The notes under the pieces are model-generated. The model did not search any database, was not told where the DNA came from, and saw only the letters and a list, made by a program, of their open reading frames with translations. From Lentzea atacamensis (GTDB lineage Bacteria; Actinomycetota; Actinomycetes; Mycobacteriales; Pseudonocardiaceae), in NCBI RefSeq assembly GCF_003269295.1, contig NZ_QLTT01000003.1:620001-684000 (forward strand): DNA of 64,000 nt. Reading direction: 5' to 3'. Positions within the stretch are counted from its first letter, which is position 1. The number at the start of each line of letters is the position of its first letter. Both the position numbers and the translations under genes were made by a program. This document shows, piece after piece, positions 62,694 through 64,000 of this stretch.

Positions 62694-62946
62694 CTAGACC
62701 GCGGCCCAGCCGTTGTCCACGGGCAGCACGACACCGTTGATGTTGGCGGCGGCGTCGGAGGCGAGGAAGACGATGGCGGCGGCCTGCTCGTCGGCCTCGG
62801 CGAGGCGTCCGACGTTGCCCATGTACCGGGCGAGCACCTGAGGGCCGTGCCCGGCGGGGTCGGCGTTCACGGTGATCCCGGTCTTGGTGCCGCCGGGCGC
62901 GATGGCGTTGGCGCGGATTCCGGAGTCGCGGTACATGGCCGCCACC
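62694..62946 (-). pseudogene. 3' remnant of an SDR oxidoreductase
   Basis: About 84 C-terminal residues of a short-chain dehydrogenase remain: AAMYRDSGIRANAIAPGGTK, then EADEQAAAIVFLASDAAANI and NGVVLPVDNGWAAV. The Rossmann GxxxGxG part and the YxxxK active site are missing. Similarity ends at about 62946, where a TetR remnant begins on the other strand. Confidence 0.75.
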
Positions 62947-63197
62947 GAGCGGCGGTGTGGCTGGAGGCGGATCGCCAGGCAGAACCGGTCTTCGCCGAGG
63001 CACTCGCCCGGCGCAGCGGACTGGCCGCTCCCGACCTGGCCGTGGTCGTGCAGGCGGCGATGATCAACGCCGCTCTGCGGGCGGCGGTGGAGCACCACGC
63101 GTTCCATGCCGATCCTGCCGCCGACGACGCGGCGGATGGTGCGGAGGCGGGGGTCAGCGAGGCGTTGCTGCTCGCGGCGCGCGTGTTCTCCGGCTGA
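62947..63197 (+). pseudogene. 3' remnant of a TetR-family regulator
   Basis: About 80 C-terminal codons remain: WLEADRQAEPVFAEALARRS, then PDLAVVVQAAMINAALRAAV and a normal stop. This is the ligand-domain end of a TetR protein. The helix-turn-helix is gone. It is fused back to back with the SDR remnant within about 10 bp, as expected if one deletion removed the shared promoter and both 5' halves of a divergent SDR/TetR pair. Confidence 0.65.
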
Positions 63198-63344
63198 CGT
63201 TCTGTTCCGGCGAGTCTTGTGTCCACATTGGACTGAGCCGTGCCGCCACGTCCCCCCGGGGTCATTCGCCGCACGTCGGTGTTGCTCAGCGTCTCAACAG
63301 GGGTATCCGCCGAAAATCTGCCCGTTACATCTTGACGGGATAGA

Positions 63345-63358
63345 TGTTATCGCTCACA
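63345..63358. promoter_or_regulatory. Variant TGTTATCGCTCACA operator
   Basis: Matches TGTTAGCGCTAACA at 12 of 14 positions and lies just downstream of a -35-like TTGACG, 98 bp before the perfect copy. The paired arrangement parallels the one at 39.9 kb. Confidence 0.5.
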
Positions 63359-63442
63359 GTCCTCGTTGCGTGATCAATCGCATCGGTACTCGCTCCTACC
63401 TCGTAACTCCTCCATATTCCTGCCCGGATCGTTCTCGAAAGA

Positions 63443-63456
63443 TGTTAGCGCTAACA
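63443..63456. promoter_or_regulatory. Perfect TGTTAGCGCTAACA operator
   Basis: Identical in all 14 bp to the operator at 39858-39871 upstream of the GH43/AbfB operon, and preceded by GA in both places. It is a likely LacI-family site controlling the lectin-type enzyme that follows. Confidence 0.7.
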
Positions 63457-63561
63457 CGATGAATTCCCGGGCCCGTCGCCCGTGCGCGGGTGTCGTCGGG
63501 TCTGCGCGCCGATACGGCCCGTCTCATGTCGGCGGTCTTCAACGACGAAGGGAAAGATGCT

Positions 63562-64000
63562 ATGTCGGTTGGGTTTGCGCGCACCGCGAGGTGGCGTCGT
63601 CGGTTGCGGTCCGGATTTGCCGCCGCGGCAGTCGCGGCGGTCGTGGGCGGGCTGCTCACGGTGGTTCCCATGTCGGCGTCGGCCGCCACTGTGGACACCA
63701 CCGCCTGGTACGTACTGGTGAACCGCAGCAGTGGCAAGGCTCTCGACGTCAACGGCGCGTCCACCGCCGACGGTGCCAACCTCATCCAGTGGTCCCGCAC
63801 CAACGCCAACAACCAGCAGTTCCAGTTCGTCGACTCCGGCAGCGGCTACTACCGGCTGCGCGCACGGCACTCCGGCAAGGTCGCCGACGTCTTCAACTGG
63901 TCGTCGGCAGACGGTGCCGCGGTCGTGCAGTGGGCCGACGGCAACAGTGCCAACCAGCAGTTCCGGCTGGCCGACTCCGACAGCGGTTACGTCCGCCTGG
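63562..64000 (+). CDS. Secreted RICIN-domain protein, partial at the window end
   Basis: The first 146 codons of an exported protein whose 3' end lies outside the window. A basic signal peptide (about 1-44) ends at SASAATVDT. A ricin-type beta-trefoil then starts with [40 protein letters not shown] and [16 protein letters not shown]. The lectin part is closely similar to that of the GH62 enzyme at 20.4 kb. A C-terminal catalytic domain, likely another glycoside hydrolase, is expected but not seen. ATG 63562 has AAGGGAAAG upstream. Control by the two TGTTAGCGCTAACA-type operators is likely. Confidence 0.85.
   Translation, partial: MSVGFARTARWRRRLRSGFAAAAVAAVVGGLLTVVPMSASAATVDTTAWYVLVNRSSGKALDVNGASTADGANLIQWSRTNANNQQFQFVDSGSGYYRLRARHSGKVADVFNWSSADGAAVVQWADGNSANQQFRLADSDSGYVRL

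Larger units (their letters stand above)
63198..63561. other. Upstream region of the lectin-type enzyme gene
   Basis: About 364 bp, AT-richer than the flanks, with no gene. It contains TTGACG (63332-63337), two operators of the TGTTAGCGCTAACA type (63345 and 63443) and the GAAGGGAAAG ribosome binding site before 63562. A -10 is not certain. Confidence 0.55.

Overview
The window is very GC-rich with strong third-position GC bias, frequent GTG/TTG starts and overlapping start/stop codons. It carries a conservon (cvnA-D), DUF742, DUF3040 and DUF4342 proteins, and many secreted glycoside hydrolases with RICIN, CBM2 or AbfB modules. This points to a filamentous soil actinomycete, most likely in the Pseudonocardiales (Lentzea/Lechevalieria-like). 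The genus is an inference. I saw no rRNA, tRNA, CRISPR array, transposase or phage genes.

Layout: 0.2-4 kb has a sulfotransferase, a GH10 xylanase with a CBM2 and a secreted PQQ-type sugar dehydrogenase. 4-8.3 kb is a three-gene acyl-CoA ligase / enoyl-reductase-like / SDR operon with a divergent TetR regulator. 8.3-15.9 kb is a minus-strand operon joining a ureohydrolase (agmatinase/guanidine hydrolase family), a NitT/TauT-type ABC transporter and a whole conservon. 16.3-19.7 kb is an oxidase / amidohydrolase / LacI operon behind tandem operators. 20.4-23.3 kb has a lectin-GH62 arabinofuranosidase and a secreted alpha/beta hydrolase.

23.4-34.8 kb is the most distinctive region: eleven minus-strand genes, nearly all overlapping, that end in a hairpin. 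In transcription order they are ATP-grasp ligase, DUF364 heavy-metal-chelation-type protein, cysteine-synthase-like PLP enzyme, dipeptide-epimerase-like enolase, MFS exporter, methyltransferase, peptide/metal-type ABC importer (lipoprotein, two permeases, one fused double ATPase) and a GNAT. A Zur-box-like palindrome lies 46 bp upstream of the first start codon. I read it as a candidate make-export-reimport system for a small amino-acid-derived metal chelator. I do not recognise it as a described system.

35-36.9 kb is a graveyard of gene fragments plus a frameshifted universal stress protein. 37-39.8 kb is a pair of GH43/AbfB arabinan-active enzymes behind paired TGTTAGCGCTAACA operators. The same operator recurs at 63.4 kb before a lectin-type secreted enzyme that runs off the window, so the two ends of the window appear to share a regulon. 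40-50.5 kb holds TetR regulators, a secreted double SnoaL protein, a uvrA relic, an SNase-like/CBM2 lipoprotein, a subtilase with six 40-residue repeats, an acyl-CoA dehydrogenase, a GAF-SpoIIE phosphatase and an F420/FMN-type oxidoreductase. 50.9-55.4 kb has a vanadium-haloperoxidase-like protein, a frameshifted truncated haemoglobin next to an HxlR regulator, and a thioredoxin/CcdA pair. 56-63 kb has a GH11 xylanase, AIM24 and DUF4342 proteins, a KAS III enzyme, another secreted hydrolase and an M14 carboxypeptidase.

Two themes run through the window. One is plant cell-wall (arabinoxylan) degradation, with several loci sharing short upstream palindromes. The other is active gene loss: about ten truncated or frameshifted genes, including two scars where one deletion seems to have removed the 5' halves of a divergent gene pair. 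No coordinate here was checked by a computed search. Family calls come from reading motifs and overall sequence character.
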